The notes below the pieces were generated by a model. The model searched no databases, was not told the DNA's origin, and saw only the letters and a list, made by a program, of their open reading frames with translations. DNA of 64,000 bases from Erwinia tasmaniensis Et1/99. GTDB lineage: Bacteria > Pseudomonadota > Gammaproteobacteria > Enterobacterales > Enterobacteriaceae. Below, piece by piece: positions 30,226 through 43,936 of this stretch. The DNA is taken from positions 992,001 through 1,056,000 of the forward strand of contig NC_010694.1 in assembly GCF_000026185.1 (NCBI RefSeq), given 5' to 3'. Made by a program: the position numbers and the translations under genes. Position 1 is the first letter of the stretch; each line of letters starts with the position of its first letter.

Positions 30226-31944
30226 TTATTGCGCCAGTTCAGCCATCAGGAAATCAACGATTTCGTCGGTTTTAATCAACCGTTTCTCACCGCCGCGGCG
30301 AGCTTTATACTCAATCTCATCGTTATCAAGATTACGTTCGCCAATCACGATAGTATGCGGTACGCCAATCAGCTCCATATCGGCAAACATCACGCCCGGA
30401 CGCTCTTTGCGATCGTCCAGAATCACATCAATACCTTTAGCACGCAGCTGCTGATAAAGCGCTTCGGCCAGCTCTTTAACACGGAAGGATTTCTGCATGT
30501 TCATCGGCAGAATGGCCACCTGGAAAGGCGCTAACGCCGGAGACCAGATAATCCCGCGCTCGTCGTGGTTCTGTTCTATCGCCGCAGCCACGATACGGGT
30601 GATACCAATACCGTAGCAGCCCATGGTCAATGTCTGGTTGCGCCCATCTTCACCCTGTACCGAGGCTTTCATCGCTTCAGAGTATTTGGTGCCCAGCTGG
30701 AAAATATGGCCGACTTCGATACCGCGCTTGATCAGCAGCGTGCCTTTGCCATCCGGGCTGGCATCGCCTTCAACCACATTACGAATATCCGCGATACGCG
30801 GCAGCGGCAGATCGCGCTGCCAGTTAATGCCGCTAAAATGCTGGCCGTCGATGTTGGCACCGGCGCTGAAATCACTCATTGCGGCCACGGTACGGTCGGC
30901 CACGATCGGCATATTCAGGCCAACGGGGCCGAGTGAACCCGGTCCTGCATTAACCAGGGCGCGGATCTCTTCTTCGGTGGCGAAGGTCAGCGGCGCGGCA
31001 ACGATATCGATCTTCTCCGCTTTAATTTCGTTAAGCTCGTGGTCGCCACGCACCAGCAGAGCAACCAGCGTGTGGCCACTCTCTTTGGTCGCCTTGACCA
31101 TCAGGGTTTTAACGGTTTTTTCAATCGGCAGAGTAAACTGCTCAACCAGGTCGGCGATGGTTTTTGCCTCTGGCGTGGCGAACTGTACGCGTTCCTGCGT
31201 GGCATCGGCACGACCGCCCGCCGGCGGCAGAGCCTCGGCCATCTCAATATTGGCTGCGTAATCCGATCCGGTAGAGAACACGATATCGTCTTCGCCGCTC
31301 TGCGCCAGCACCTGGAATTCGTGAGAGGCGCTGCCGCCGATAGAGCCGGTATCTGCCTGTACGGCACGGAAATCAAGCCCCATGCGGCTGAAGCTCTGGC
31401 TGTATGCGCGGTACATGGCGTCGTAGGTTTCCTGTAAGGATCCCTGACTGGTGTGGAATGAGTAAGCATCCTTCATGATGAATTCACGCGAACGCATAAC
31501 GCCAAAGCGAGGGCGTACCTCATCGCGGAATTTAGTCTGGATCTGGAACAGGTTCAGCGGCAGCTGTTTATATGAACTTAGCTCATTACGGATTAAATCG
31601 GTGATGACCTCTTCATGGGTTGGGCCAAGCACAAAAGGACGATCGCTACGATCGACCAGGCGCAACAGTTCCGGGCCGTACTGCTCCCAACGCCCACTCT
31701 CCTGCCACAGATCGGCGGGTTGCACCACCGGCATGGAAATTTCAATGGCCCCTGCGTTGTTCATCTCTTCACGCACGATATTTTCCACTTTCTTCAGTAC
31801 GCGTAGACCGGTTGGCAACCAGGTGTAAAGGCCCGATGCCAGTTTGCGGATCATCCCGGCACGCAGCATCAGCTGGTGGCTGATCACTTCAGCGTCGGCA
31901 GGGGTCTCCTTCAGGGTGGAGAGCAGATATTGAGTAGTGCGCAT
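30226..31944 (-). CDS. proS: Prolyl-tRNA synthetase (bacterial type, with editing domain)
   Basis: Class II synthetase charging tRNA-Pro. It is 572 residues, the same as E. coli, beginning [15 protein letters not shown]. Motif 2 ([18 protein letters not shown]) and motif 3 ([17 protein letters not shown]) are clear. The INS insertion (about residues 225-405), which deacylates mischarged Ala-tRNA-Pro, lies between them, and the anticodon-binding domain is C-terminal. It is transcribed alone, with a promoter upstream and a terminator downstream. Confidence 0.98.
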   Translation of the reverse strand: MRTTQYLLSTLKETPADAEVISHQLMLRAGMIRKLASGLYTWLPTGLRVLKKVENIVREEMNNAGAIEISMPVVQPADLWQESGRWEQYGPELLRLVDRSDRPFVLGPTHEEVITDLIRNELSSYKQLPLNLFQIQTKFRDEVRPRFGVMRSREFIMKDAYSFHTSQGSLQETYDAMYRAYSQSFSRMGLDFRAVQADTGSIGGSASHEFQVLAQSGEDDIVFSTGSDYAANIEMAEALPPAGGRADATQERVQFATPEAKTIADLVEQFTLPIEKTVKTLMVKATKESGHTLVALLVRGDHELNEIKAEKIDIVAAPLTFATEEEIRALVNAGPGSLGPVGLNMPIVADRTVAAMSDFSAGANIDGQHFSGINWQRDLPLPRIADIRNVVEGDASPDGKGTLLIKRGIEVGHIFQLGTKYSEAMKASVQGEDGRNQTLTMGCYGIGITRIVAAAIEQNHDERGIIWSPALAPFQVAILPMNMQKSFRVKELAEALYQQLRAKGIDVILDDRKERPGVMFADMELIGVPHTIVIGERNLDNDEIEYKARRGGEKRLIKTDEIVDFLMAELAQ

Positions 31945-31993
31945 GAGTTACGATTCCATATAAACGGAAAAAGAGTCAAAAAATGTGGACGCT

Positions 31994-32020
31994 AGTGTAG
32001 CAGCGTGTTCGTTGAGTCAA
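31994..32020 (-). promoter_or_regulatory. Possible sigma-70 promoter of proS
   Basis: On the minus strand TTGACT (32015-32020) and TACACT (31994-31999) are separated by 15 bp, within 80 bp of the proS start. The hexamers are good but the spacer is short, so the call is tentative. Confidence 0.4.
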
Positions 32021-32036
32021 AAGATGCCGCGATAAA

Positions 32037-32744
32037 TTAACGCGGGTCTATGGCAATGACTTCGCTGCCCGAAGGGATAATCTGCCAGCGCACATTGAAA
32101 TCCAGCAGCCATGCGGCATATTCACGCCCGGCTTCTTCCCCTTTGCGATACGCGGGGCGAGGGTCTTGCGCCAGTACCTGAGTGATAAAACGCTCAAGAT
32201 GCGGATAGCGAGGCTGAAGCTGAATCAGCTGCTGCCGTGCGCTGGAGCTGAAACTGACCGACATATCGGCCGTGGGGGCCTGCTGGGCAAACCCGGCACG
32301 GGCATCCGACAGCGATTCGGCAAACGGCAGATAGGGCTTGATATCGATAACCGGCGTGCCGTCTACCAGGTCCAGGCTGCCTAATTGCAGTATCACCTGA
32401 TGCTTTTGGCAGCGGATGCCTTTAAGTTCAACCAGCGACATCCCCACCGGATTGGGGCGGAAGGTCGAGCGGGTGGCGAAAACCCCCATACGTGCGTTGC
32501 CACCTAAACGCGGTGGACGCACGGTAGGACGCCAGCCGCCTTCCATCGTCTGATGGAAAACAAACAGCAGCCAGAGATGGCTAAACTCTTCCAGACCTCT
32601 TACCGCATCCGGATGATTATACGGGGCCTGCAGATGAAGCTCACCGCCGCCGTCTTCGACCAGCCTGGGCTGACGCGGTACGGCAAACTTCTCCTTCCAC
32701 GGAGAATGGATCACGCCAATCTGGGCGAAGGAGAACTCGCTCAT
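32037..32744 (-). CDS. trmO: tRNA (N6-threonylcarbamoyladenosine37-N6)-methyltransferase TrmO
   Basis: SAM-dependent enzyme that methylates t6A37 in tRNA-Thr(GGU) to m6t6A, fine-tuning decoding. The 235-residue protein (old names YaeB, TsaA) has the beta-barrel TsaA domain with PRLGGNARMGVFATRSTFRP, followed by NPVGMSLVELKG and LDLVDGTPVIDIKPYLP. Its ATG overlaps the rcsF stop by 4 bases (ATGA), so it is translated from the rcsF transcript. Confidence 0.96.
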   Translation of the reverse strand: MSEFSFAQIGVIHSPWKEKFAVPRQPRLVEDGGGELHLQAPYNHPDAVRGLEEFSHLWLLFVFHQTMEGGWRPTVRPPRLGGNARMGVFATRSTFRPNPVGMSLVELKGIRCQKHQVILQLGSLDLVDGTPVIDIKPYLPFAESLSDARAGFAQQAPTADMSVSFSSSARQQLIQLQPRYPHLERFITQVLAQDPRPAYRKGEEAGREYAAWLLDFNVRWQIIPSGSEVIAIDPR

Positions 32745-33145
32745 GGCTTGCTGACTTTAAGTGCAGAACCCTGACATATCGCCTTACGGAAACAGCCCTG
32801 CGCAGCATTGACGATTTCACACTGATGCACCAGCACCGCATTGGCTTTCATGCCAGAAGCACGCAGCTGCATACGCTTACGTGCGGTGGCCATGTTTGCC
32901 GGGGAGTCCTGGCTACTGCTTTGGCAGTCATCACCATAGACCTCGCCGAGATCCCTGAAGGGCAAACTGACCAAATCAGCGGGATCGGTATACAGTTTTA
33001 CCGGGGCAGGGCGCGCAGCCGGCTTCGTCCGCGTTGGCTCGGTTTGTGCTGACGGCGGAAAAGGTGTAACGGGTTTATAAGGCCGCTTAAGCAACGAACA
33101 CCCTGTCAGCGTCAGTGCTAACAAACAGAGCGGTAAAACACGCAT
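32741..33145 (-). CDS. rcsF: Outer-membrane stress-sensor lipoprotein RcsF
   Basis: Surface-exposed lipoprotein that signals envelope damage to the Rcs phosphorelay through IgaA and is threaded through BamA-OMP complexes. The ATG at 33145 follows AGGA and gives 134 residues, the E. coli length; a longer frame is open upstream. The lipobox LTGC puts the acylated cysteine at 16. A proline-rich linker (about 22-48) leads to the globular domain, whose disulfide cysteines C74, C109, C118 and C124 are at the same positions as in E. coli. Confidence 0.97.
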   Translation of the reverse strand: MRVLPLCLLALTLTGCSLLKRPYKPVTPFPPSAQTEPTRTKPAARPAPVKLYTDPADLVSLPFRDLGEVYGDDCQSSSQDSPANMATARKRMQLRASGMKANAVLVHQCEIVNAAQGCFRKAICQGSALKVSKP

Positions 33146-33247
33146 GGAAAAATCCTCATTCGGAAAAGTGGCGTTATTGAAGCAAGCTGAAGCGGAAATG
33201 ACAAGCGGATAGCGTACAAGAGGGGATTGCAGCAGGAATAAAGCGTT

Positions 33248-33272
33248 GCGGGCAGCCGTTGCTGCTGCCCGC
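33248..33272 (-). terminator. Hairpin after metQ
   Basis: GCGGGCAGC and GCTGCCCGC form a perfect 9-bp stem with a 7-nt loop just past the metQ stop. On the minus strand it is followed by AACGCTTTATT, a weak T-tract. It is the likely end of metNIQ. Confidence 0.6.
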
Positions 33273-33281
33273 ATTAGGCTG

Positions 33282-34097
33282 TTACCAGCCTTTTACTGCG
33301 CCGCCGTTAAAGACTTTATTGGCCGCGTCATTGACTTCATCAGACTGGTAAGCCTGTACGAATTTTTTCACGTTTTCCGCGTCTTTGTTATCTTCACGAG
33401 CCACGATGAGGTTAACGTAAGGCGAGTTCTTATCTTCTACGAAGATACCGTCTTTCGCCGGAGTCAGGTTAATCTGGCTGGCGTAGGTGGTGTTAATCAC
33501 CGCCAGGGCAATCTGCTGATCGTCCAGTGAACGCGGCAGCTGTGGCGCTTCCAGCTCTACCAGCTTCAGGTTTTTCGGGTTTTCAACCACGTCCAGTGAG
33601 GTTGGCAGCAGGCCAACGCCGTCTTTCAGCTTGATCAGGCCGACCTTCTGTAGCAGTAACAGGGTGCGTCCCAAATTAGTAGGGTCGTTAGGAATGGCAA
33701 CCTGAGCGCCGTTCTGAAGCTCATCCAGAGACTTGATCTTCTTCGAGTAGCCCGCGATTGGGTAGACGAAGGTGCTGCCAACAGAAACCAACTTATAGCC
33801 GCGATCTTTAATTTGCTGATCGAGGTAAGGTTTATGCTGGAAGGCGTTAACATCGATATCGCCTTTGCTCAACGCTTCATTGGGTAACACGTAATCATTG
33901 AAGGTGACCAGCTCGACGTCCAGGCCATATTTATCTTTGGCCACTTTCGCAGCCACATCAGCAACCTGCTGCTCGCTGCCAACGATAACGCCAACTTTGA
34001 TGTGATTAGGATCTTTGGCTTTCTGATCGCAGCCTACCAACGCCAGGGTTCCGATCAGTGCACCTACAGCGGCAAACGTTTTCAAATTAAAAGACAT
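33282..34097 (-). CDS. metQ: Methionine ABC transporter substrate-binding lipoprotein MetQ
   Basis: Periplasmic, membrane-anchored binding protein for L- and D-methionine. The 271-residue precursor has a signal peptide with lipobox LVGC, the acylated cysteine at 23. It shows the NlpA-family blocks VGVIVGSEQQVADVA, GDIDVNAFQHKPYLD and VAIPNDPTNLGRTLLLL. It is the last gene of metNIQ, 37 bp after metI, and ends in KGW as E. coli MetQ does. Confidence 0.97.
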   Translation of the reverse strand: MSFNLKTFAAVGALIGTLALVGCDQKAKDPNHIKVGVIVGSEQQVADVAAKVAKDKYGLDVELVTFNDYVLPNEALSKGDIDVNAFQHKPYLDQQIKDRGYKLVSVGSTFVYPIAGYSKKIKSLDELQNGAQVAIPNDPTNLGRTLLLLQKVGLIKLKDGVGLLPTSLDVVENPKNLKLVELEAPQLPRSLDDQQIALAVINTTYASQINLTPAKDGIFVEDKNSPYVNLIVAREDNKDAENVKKFVQAYQSDEVNDAANKVFNGGAVKGW

Positions 34098-34134
34098 ATC
34101 CCTTCCTTAATATAGAGAGAAATCACAGTGATGT

Positions 34135-34788
34135 TTATTTATGGCTGACTGCCCGAACAATGCGATCGCCACAGAGCTGAATCAAATACACCAGAACAAC
34201 CAACAACACGAGTACGGTATTCATCACCGTGGCGTTGTAACCAATATAGCCATACTGATAACCAATCTGGCCCAATCCGCCTGCCCCGACGGCGCCGCCC
34301 ATAGCAGAGTAGCCGACGAGAGTGATTAAGGTAATAGTAGCGGCATTCACCAGACCCGGTAGTGCCTCCGGCAACAGAACTTTGCGGATAATTTGCAGCG
34401 GAGTCGCCCCCATAGCGCGCGAGGCCTCAATCAAACCGGTCGGCAGTTCAAGCAGCGCATTCTCAACCATGCGTGCAATGAAAGGTGCGGCACCAACGGT
34501 AAGTGGCACAATTGCCGCCTGCAGCCCGATGGACGTGCCGACGATAATTCTGGTGAAAGGGATCATCCAAACCAATAAAATGATAAAAGGAATGGAACGG
34601 AAGATGTTCACCATAGCTGACAGCACGCTGTACAGTTTGGCATTGGCGGCAATCTGCCCCGGACGGGTAACGTAGAGAAGCACCCCAACCGGCAGGCCAA
34701 GAACAAAGCCAAAAAAACCGGAGACAAAGGTCATCATCAGGGTTTCCCAGACGCCGCGACCCAGTAGCCACATCATTGCCTCAGACAT
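34135..34788 (-). CDS. metI: Methionine ABC transporter permease MetI
   Basis: Inner-membrane permease of the D/L-methionine importer, working as a dimer with MetN. It is 217 residues with about five membrane segments and the permease EAA-type loop [25 protein letters not shown] (partly listed: [18 protein letters not shown]), which contacts the ATPase. Its start overlaps the end of metN by 8 bases, indicating translational coupling. Confidence 0.97.
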   Translation of the reverse strand: MSEAMMWLLGRGVWETLMMTFVSGFFGFVLGLPVGVLLYVTRPGQIAANAKLYSVLSAMVNIFRSIPFIILLVWMIPFTRIIVGTSIGLQAAIVPLTVGAAPFIARMVENALLELPTGLIEASRAMGATPLQIIRKVLLPEALPGLVNAATITLITLVGYSAMGGAVGAGGLGQIGYQYGYIGYNATVMNTVLVLLVVLVYLIQLCGDRIVRAVSHK

Positions 34789-35812
34789 AACCCAGTACCT
34801 CTACCTTTACATGATGTTCTTGCAGGAACGCGATGGTGGCCTGAATATTGGCCGCTTCGCCGTGGATTTCGGCCAGCATGATGCCGAATTTCACACCACC
34901 GGCGTAATCCATCTGCGCGCTGATAATATTGTTATTAACGTTAAAGCGCCGGGCCGACTCTGAAAGCAGAGGGGCATCAACCGACTGTCCGGTAAATTCC
35001 AGACGTAACAGCGGCATGGTGGTGTCGCTGGCTTCGGGTGACAGGCGCTGCTGATAGTCATCGGGAATATCCAGATGCAGCGTAGACTGGATAAACTGCT
35101 GTGCCAGCGGCGTTTTAGGGTGAGAAAACACTTCACTGACCGTGTCCTGCTCAATCAGCTGGCCATTGCTGATAACGGCAACGCAATCACAAATACGTTT
35201 CACCACGTCCATTTCGTGCGTGATCAGCAGGATGGTAATGCCCAGGCGGCGATTGATATCTTTTAGCAGTTCGAGAATAGAGCGTGTCGTGGCCGGGTCC
35301 AGAGCGCTGGTCGCTTCATCGCACAGCAGCACCTTAGGATTGCTGGCCAGCGCCCGGGCAATCGCCACGCGCTGTTTCTGACCGCCAGAGAGATTGGCAG
35401 GCCAGGAGTCATGTTTGTCGGCCAGACCGACCAAATCCAGCAATTCGGCGACGCGCGTTTTAATTTCCGCTTTCGTCAGATTGCCCAGCTCCAGCGGGAG
35501 CGCCACGTTTCCAGCAACGGTGCGTGAGCTAAGCAGATTGAAATGTTGAAATATCATTCCAATCTGACGACGTGCCAGCGTTAGCTGCGTTTCAGAAAGC
35601 GTCGTGAGATCCTGATTATCAACCAGAACCTGACCAGAGGTTGGTCGTTCCAACAGATTGACGCAGCGGATCAGGGTACTCTTTCCTGCACCCGATGCAC
35701 CGATCACACCATAAATTTGCCCGGCGGGCACATGCAAACTGACATCTGTCAGCGCCGTGATGGTGCGTGAGCCTTGCTGGAACACTTTGGTAATATTTGA
35801 AAGTTTAATCAT
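34781..35812 (-). CDS. metN: Methionine ABC transporter ATP-binding protein MetN
   Basis: ATPase of the methionine importer. The ATG at 35812 gives the family N-terminus [14 protein letters not shown] and 343 residues; the frame is open 39 codons further upstream but crosses the promoter/operator region, so that start is rejected. Walker [10 protein letters not shown] is at 38-46, the signature [15 protein letters not shown] follows, then Walker [13 protein letters not shown]. The C-terminal regulatory NIL domain (about 265-343), which binds methionine for transinhibition, is complete. A MetJ operator lies upstream. Confidence 0.98.
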   Translation of the reverse strand: MIKLSNITKVFQQGSRTITALTDVSLHVPAGQIYGVIGASGAGKSTLIRCVNLLERPTSGQVLVDNQDLTTLSETQLTLARRQIGMIFQHFNLLSSRTVAGNVALPLELGNLTKAEIKTRVAELLDLVGLADKHDSWPANLSGGQKQRVAIARALASNPKVLLCDEATSALDPATTRSILELLKDINRRLGITILLITHEMDVVKRICDCVAVISNGQLIEQDTVSEVFSHPKTPLAQQFIQSTLHLDIPDDYQQRLSPEASDTTMPLLRLEFTGQSVDAPLLSESARRFNVNNNIISAQMDYAGGVKFGIMLAEIHGEAANIQATIAFLQEHHVKVEVLGYV

Positions 35813-35896
35813 TGATTTATTTATTATCGTGATAGGGCTAAGCCGTGGCGTTGATGATAACCGCATCCCGTAATTGCCGGGACTAAGTGGATGGTA

Positions 35897-35912
35897 AGGC
35901 ATCCAGACGTCT
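35897..35912 (-). promoter_or_regulatory. MetJ operator (met boxes) upstream of metNIQ
   Basis: A perfect met box AGACGTCT at 35905-35912 has an adjoining 8-mer AGGCATCC matching five of eight positions. MetJ binds tandem 8-bp boxes cooperatively with SAM. The site lies about 85 bp upstream of the metN start, in the divergent gap with gmhB, so metNIQ is probably repressed by methionine surplus. Confidence 0.8.
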
Positions 35913-36002
35913 AAATCAATCGGTGTCATTCAATCGGACATTCTCTCTTTCGAGGCAATCATGCGATACTCTACGGCAAATTTTTGCAGCAGGAGTTTCA
36001 AC

Positions 36003-36563
36003 GTGGCTGATAAGGTCCCCGCAATTTTTCTCGATCGTGATGGCACAATTAATGTCGATCACGGTTATGTCTCTGAAATCGACAACTTTGAGTTTATTGA
36101 TGGCGTCATTGACGCGATGCGTGAGCTAAAGCAGATGGGCTTCGCGCTGGTGCTGGTCACTAACCAGTCAGGCATAGCGCGAGGTATGTTTAGCGAAGAT
36201 CAATTTATGCAGTTGACCGAATGGATGGACTGGTCACTGGCCGATCGAGATGTCGATCTGGACGGCATCTATTTCTGTCCGCATCATCCGGAGGGCGTCA
36301 CAGAAACCTTTAAGCAGTCGTGTGACTGCCGCAAACCCCAGCCCGGCATGCTGCTCACTGCGCAGCAGGAATTGAACATCGATATGTCTGCTTCTTATAT
36401 GGTAGGCGATAAGATAGAAGATATGCAGGCAGCGGCAGCGGCTGGCGTTGGTAAGAAAGTGCTGGTACGCAGCGGCAAACCGGTCACTGCAGAAGGTGAG
36501 AATACCGCCGACTGGGTGCTTAACAGCCTTAAAGAGTTGCCAGGACGTATTAAAAAGGGTTAA
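36003..36563 (+). CDS. gmhB: D-glycero-beta-D-manno-heptose 1,7-bisphosphate 7-phosphatase
   Basis: HAD phosphatase of ADP-heptose synthesis for the LPS inner core. I choose the GTG at 36003: AGGAG lies 8 bases upstream and the protein then begins [17 protein letters not shown] as in the family, 186 residues. An ATG at 35961 is in frame but gives an unsupported extension. The nucleophile pair is D11 and D13 in LDRDGT, and the zinc-binding cluster is CPHHPEG...CDCRKP. It is the last gene before the rRNA operon, as in E. coli before rrnH. Confidence 0.95.
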   Translation: MADKVPAIFLDRDGTINVDHGYVSEIDNFEFIDGVIDAMRELKQMGFALVLVTNQSGIARGMFSEDQFMQLTEWMDWSLADRDVDLDGIYFCPHHPEGVTETFKQSCDCRKPQPGMLLTAQQELNIDMSASYMVGDKIEDMQAAAAAGVGKKVLVRSGKPVTAEGENTADWVLNSLKELPGRIKKG

Positions 36564-36618
36564 AAAACAGCATTTCGTATGAAATTAAAGCAGGTGGTAA
36601 ATAATTATAGATTTCCAC

Positions 36619-36655
36619 TTGCGTTCCTGCGAGCTCACCCTATAATGCGCCTCCA
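36619..36655 (+). promoter_or_regulatory. rRNA operon promoter P1
   Basis: TTGCGT (36619-36624) and a perfect TATAAT (36641-36646) are spaced by 16 bp. The discriminator GCGCCTCC and the following ATCGACACGGAACAACGGC match enterobacterial rrn P1 promoters, putting the start near A36655. AT-rich sequence at about 36,585-36,615 fits an UP element, and Fis sites are expected upstream. Confidence 0.92.
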
Positions 36656-36739
36656 TCGACACGGAACAACGGCTTACAGGCCAGCGTGTTGAGAGGTTCA
36701 GGAAGTTCTGAACCGCCGGAAAAACTTCTCAAAAAGAGG

Positions 36740-36767
36740 TTGACTCCGAAGGAGGAAAGCGTAGTAT
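36740..36767 (+). promoter_or_regulatory. rRNA operon promoter P2
   Basis: TTGACT (36740-36745) and TAGTAT (36762-36767) have a 16-bp spacer, matching the position and sequence of enterobacterial rrn P2, about 112 bp after P1. Confidence 0.85.
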
Positions 36768-36807
36768 ACGCCACCTCGCGACAGGAAGCTCCGGCACTGT
36801 TCGCACC

Positions 36808-36819
36808 GCTCTTTAACAA
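36808..36819 (+). promoter_or_regulatory. rrn leader boxA antitermination site
   Basis: GCTCTTTAACAA is the rrn boxA that binds NusB-NusE in the antitermination complex. It lies between P2 and 16S, as expected. Confidence 0.9.
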
Positions 36820-36821
36820 TT

Positions 36822-36844
36822 TATCAGACAATCTGTGTGGGCAC
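36822..36844 (+). other. 5' arm of the 16S RNase III processing stem
   Basis: This 23-nt segment pairs along its full length (one G-U) with 38538-38560 downstream of 16S. The two arms bring the precursor ends together for RNase III cleavage. The leader from here to 36,975 holds no gene. Confidence 0.9.
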
Positions 36845-36975
36845 TCGCAGGATTGATATCAGACACCTCCGGGTGTCAAAAAAAATATCAAGCCTCATGA
36901 GTGAACACATAATGACATTCATTATGACGTTTTACGATTGAGCATCGCTGAACTTGTTTCAGCAAATCGAACTTT

Positions 36976-38515
<1,540 letters not shown>

Positions 38516-38537
38516 CCTGAAGATACCTTCCGGCGCA

Positions 38538-38560
38538 GTGTCCACACAGATTGTCTGATA
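38538..38560 (+). other. 3' arm of the 16S RNase III processing stem
   Basis: Complementary over 23 nt to 36822-36844, closing the loop around 16S in the precursor. It lies 22 nt after the mature 3' end. Confidence 0.9.
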
Positions 38561-38585
38561 GAAGTAATGAGCGAAGAACACCAGA

Positions 38586-38661
38586 GTCCCCATCGTCTAG
38601 AGGCCCAGGACACTGCCCTTTCACGGCTGTAACAGGGGTTCGAATCCCCTTGGGGACGCCA
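38586..38661 (+). tRNA. tRNA-Glu (anticodon UUC) in the 16S-23S spacer
   Basis: 76 nt with encoded CCA. The acceptor stem GTCCCC/GGGGAC closes the cloverleaf; the anticodon loop reads CTTTCAC (anticodon TTC) and the T loop TTCGAAT. It is nearly identical to E. coli tRNA-Glu of the rrnB, C, E and G spacers. No tRNA-Ile or tRNA-Ala is present in this spacer. Confidence 0.98.
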
Positions 38662-38739
38662 TACCGATAACGAAGTGAAAGACGTTATCACCCGTATCTC
38701 AAAACTGATTATGCGAAAGCGAGTCACGTTTGAGATATA

Positions 38740-38750
38740 TGCTCTTTAAT
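38740..38750 (+). promoter_or_regulatory. Spacer boxA before 23S
   Basis: TGCTCTTTAAT is the second boxA-like antitermination site usual in the 16S-23S spacer. The rest of the spacer to 38,885 has the 23S processing stem and no gene. Confidence 0.75.
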
Positions 38751-38885
38751 AATCCGGAACAAGCTGAAAATTGAAACGACGTGTCGTATTCATTCTCCGT
38801 AATAAGAATGAAATCAACGATACGTTAGAGTCTCTCAAATGCTTACAGCCGACAACACGTCTTTCGGGACGCTTGTGGGTTGTGA

Positions 38886-41792
<2,907 letters not shown>

Positions 41793-41938
41793 ACAACGCC
41801 AGAAGCGTTCTGGGTTGTGTTGAGAGACGCAAAGATATTTTCAGCTTGTACCGGATAAAAGAATTAGCGGAAACGAAAGATTTTGCGCTGGGCCAACGCG
41901 GCACCAGTGAAAAAGATTCGTTTCGTGCACAAAGAATT

Positions 41939-42058
41939 TGCCTGGCGGCTGTAGCGCGGTGGTCCCACCTGACCCCATGCCGAACTCAGAAGTGAAACGC
42001 CGTAGCGCCGATGGTAGTGTGGGGTCTCCCCATGCGAGAGTAGGGAACTGCCAGGCAT
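41939..42058 (+). rRNA. rrf: 5S ribosomal RNA
   Basis: 120 nt from TGCCTGGCGGC to GCCAGGCAT, nearly identical to E. coli 5S. The terminal helix TGCCTGGC/GCCAGGCA is intact. No tRNA gene follows it. Confidence 0.99.
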
Positions 42059-42068
42059 CAAATAAAGC

Positions 42069-42098
42069 AAAAGGCCATCCTTCGGGATGGCCTTTTTG
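42069..42098 (+). terminator. Terminator of the rRNA operon
   Basis: AAAAGGCCATCC and GGATGGCCTTTTT form an 11-12 bp stem with a TTCG tetraloop and a T-run. It is the classic rrn T1-type terminator, 10 nt after 5S. Confidence 0.95.
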
Positions 42099-42283
42099 CG
42101 TTACAGACATTTATTGATATTCATCACTGACACCTTCTCTAAGCAACAGTCAAATCCCGCTCACAAAAAACGCGTTCAATAGATTTAAAATAATCTCGTA
42201 ACAAACAGTTGGCTGATATTTACTGATACATTAAATTCCTTTGGTGCTTAGCAAAGCAGGGACTCATTCACGAGGTGTATTTA

Positions 42284-43585
42284 ATGACAGACTCAGTCAC
42301 CACGAATAATATGCAGGGGCAAGGCTCGATCACCACCCGTCAGCGCATCTGGGCCATTGTCGGGGCTTCATCGGGTAATCTGGTAGAGTGGTTCGACTTC
42401 TATGTTTATTCATTCTGTTCGCTTTACTTCGCCCACATCTTCTTTCCAAGTGGTAATCCTACAACACAGCTATTGCAAACCGCTGGGGTATTTGCCGCAG
42501 GCTTTTTGATGAGGCCGATCGGAGGTTGGATTTTTGGCTACATCGGCGACAAACACGGGCGAAAAGCCTCTATGTTGATTTCGGTATGCATGATGTGCTT
42601 TGGTTCGCTGGTCATTGCCTGTCTTCCAGGTTACGACGCCATCGGCGTTTGGGCACCTGCATTGCTGCTGCTGGCCCGGCTGTTTCAAGGCCTGTCCGTT
42701 GGTGGTGAATATGGCACCAGCGCGACCTACATGAGTGAAGTTGCCGTAGAGGGGCGCAAAGGTTTTTATGCGTCTTTCCAGTACGTTACCCTTATTGGGG
42801 GGCAGTTACTGGCGTTGTTAACCGTGGTAATATTGCAACAGGTTCTGTCGGATACAGAGCTGCGTGACTGGGGTTGGCGCATCCCGTTTGCGCTGGGAGC
42901 TTTGCTTGCCGTCGTTGCGCTTTACCTGCGGCGCTCATTGAATGAAACGTCGGATGTTAAAACCCGTGCTCACAAAGATGCAGGATCGCTGAAAGGGCTG
43001 TGGAAACACCGGCGCGCTTTTCTTATGGTTCTGGGTTTTACCGCCGGGGGGTCTCTCAGTTTCTATACCTTTACCACCTATATGCAGAAGTACCTGGTCA
43101 ATACCGCGGCGATGGACCATAAAACGGCCAGCGTGCTAATGACCGCGGCGCTATTTGTTTTTATGCTGCTTCAACCATTCGTCGGCGCCCTGTCGGATAA
43201 AATTGGCCGCCGCTATTCAATGTTGATCTTTGGTGCCCTGGCTGCGATTTGTACCGTGCCAATTCTGACGATCCTCCAGAGCGTGACCAGTCCGCTACTG
43301 GCCTTTGCGCTGGTAATGCTCGCATTGGTGATCACCAGTTTCTACACTTCGATCAGTGGGATCTTGAAAGCAGAGATGTTCCCACCCGAAGTCAGGGCGT
43401 TGGGAGTAGGATTATCCTATGCGGTTGCTAATGCGCTGTTTGGTGGTTCAGCAGAGTATGTTGCCCTGTCTCTGAAGGCTGCGGGCAGCGAAACCAGTTT
43501 CTTCTGGTATGTATCTGGGATGGGCGCGCTGGCGTTCTTAGTTTCGCTAATGTTGCATCGGCGTGGGCAGGGTTTAAAACTGTAA
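42284..43585 (+). CDS. kgtP: Alpha-ketoglutarate permease (MFS, proton symporter)
   Basis: Inner-membrane importer of 2-oxoglutarate. The ATG at 42284 after GAGG gives 433 residues, one more than E. coli; a GTG nine bases upstream is less likely. Twelve membrane segments are evident. Family blocks are very well kept: [20 protein letters not shown], the MFS loop [32 protein letters not shown] and [11 protein letters not shown]. Its position after an rRNA operon matches E. coli kgtP after rrnG. The stop abuts the stop of the convergent yfiM with no gap. Confidence 0.96.
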   Translation: MTDSVTTNNMQGQGSITTRQRIWAIVGASSGNLVEWFDFYVYSFCSLYFAHIFFPSGNPTTQLLQTAGVFAAGFLMRPIGGWIFGYIGDKHGRKASMLISVCMMCFGSLVIACLPGYDAIGVWAPALLLLARLFQGLSVGGEYGTSATYMSEVAVEGRKGFYASFQYVTLIGGQLLALLTVVILQQVLSDTELRDWGWRIPFALGALLAVVALYLRRSLNETSDVKTRAHKDAGSLKGLWKHRRAFLMVLGFTAGGSLSFYTFTTYMQKYLVNTAAMDHKTASVLMTAALFVFMLLQPFVGALSDKIGRRYSMLIFGALAAICTVPILTILQSVTSPLLAFALVMLALVITSFYTSISGILKAEMFPPEVRALGVGLSYAVANALFGGSAEYVALSLKAAGSETSFFWYVSGMGALAFLVSLMLHRRGQGLKL

Positions 43586-43906
43586 TTACCGATCGATATT
43601 CCATAATGCGTAGCCGGTGGCAGCACCGGCTAGATCCCAGCTAAAATCCTTCCAGCTCCAGCCCGTTCCTCCCGCGCGGCTGTCGTACAGCTCTTTAGCG
43701 GCCCCGAGGCTGATAGAAAACAAAACGCCGAAGCCTGCACTGTGGCCCCGGCTCCCGTTTTGCCGGTCGCCATACGCATTCCCCGCTGCGGCAAAAAAAG
43801 CGGAAGAGAGGAAATGCTGGGCTTTGTCACGCCCGGTCCACTCGTCTTGCGCCATATGAGTGCAGCCGCTACACGACAGCAGGCTGACAAGCAGGAAAAT
43901 GCGCAT
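43586..43906 (-). CDS. yfiM: Predicted lipoprotein YfiM
   Basis: A 106-residue protein of the YfiM family, function unknown. The N-terminus [15 protein letters not shown] has a lipobox-like LLSC (cysteine 12), with a second cysteine at 15, so it is probably a lipoprotein. Conserved blocks are [20 protein letters not shown] and [18 protein letters not shown]. It lies 30 bp downstream of pssA on the same strand, as in E. coli. Confidence 0.92.
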   Translation of the reverse strand: MRIFLLVSLLSCSGCTHMAQDEWTGRDKAQHFLSSAFFAAAGNAYGDRQNGSRGHSAGFGVLFSISLGAAKELYDSRAGGTGWSWKDFSWDLAGAATGYALWNIDR

Positions 43907-43936
43907 ACGGCCTCCGATAAGCCAGCAATAACACGA

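Noticed and set aside
31101..31469. Overlapping frames on both strands inside proS
   Set aside because: All lie within the continuous, full-length ProS reading frame.
35813..35929. 39-codon N-terminal extension of metN
   Set aside because: It runs through the likely promoter and MetJ operator and is not part of the MetN family.
42099..42283. A distal tRNA gene after 5S, as tRNA-Asp in E. coli rrnH
   Set aside because: No cloverleaf or tRNA-Asp sequence is present; the terminator follows 5S directly and then the kgtP upstream region.
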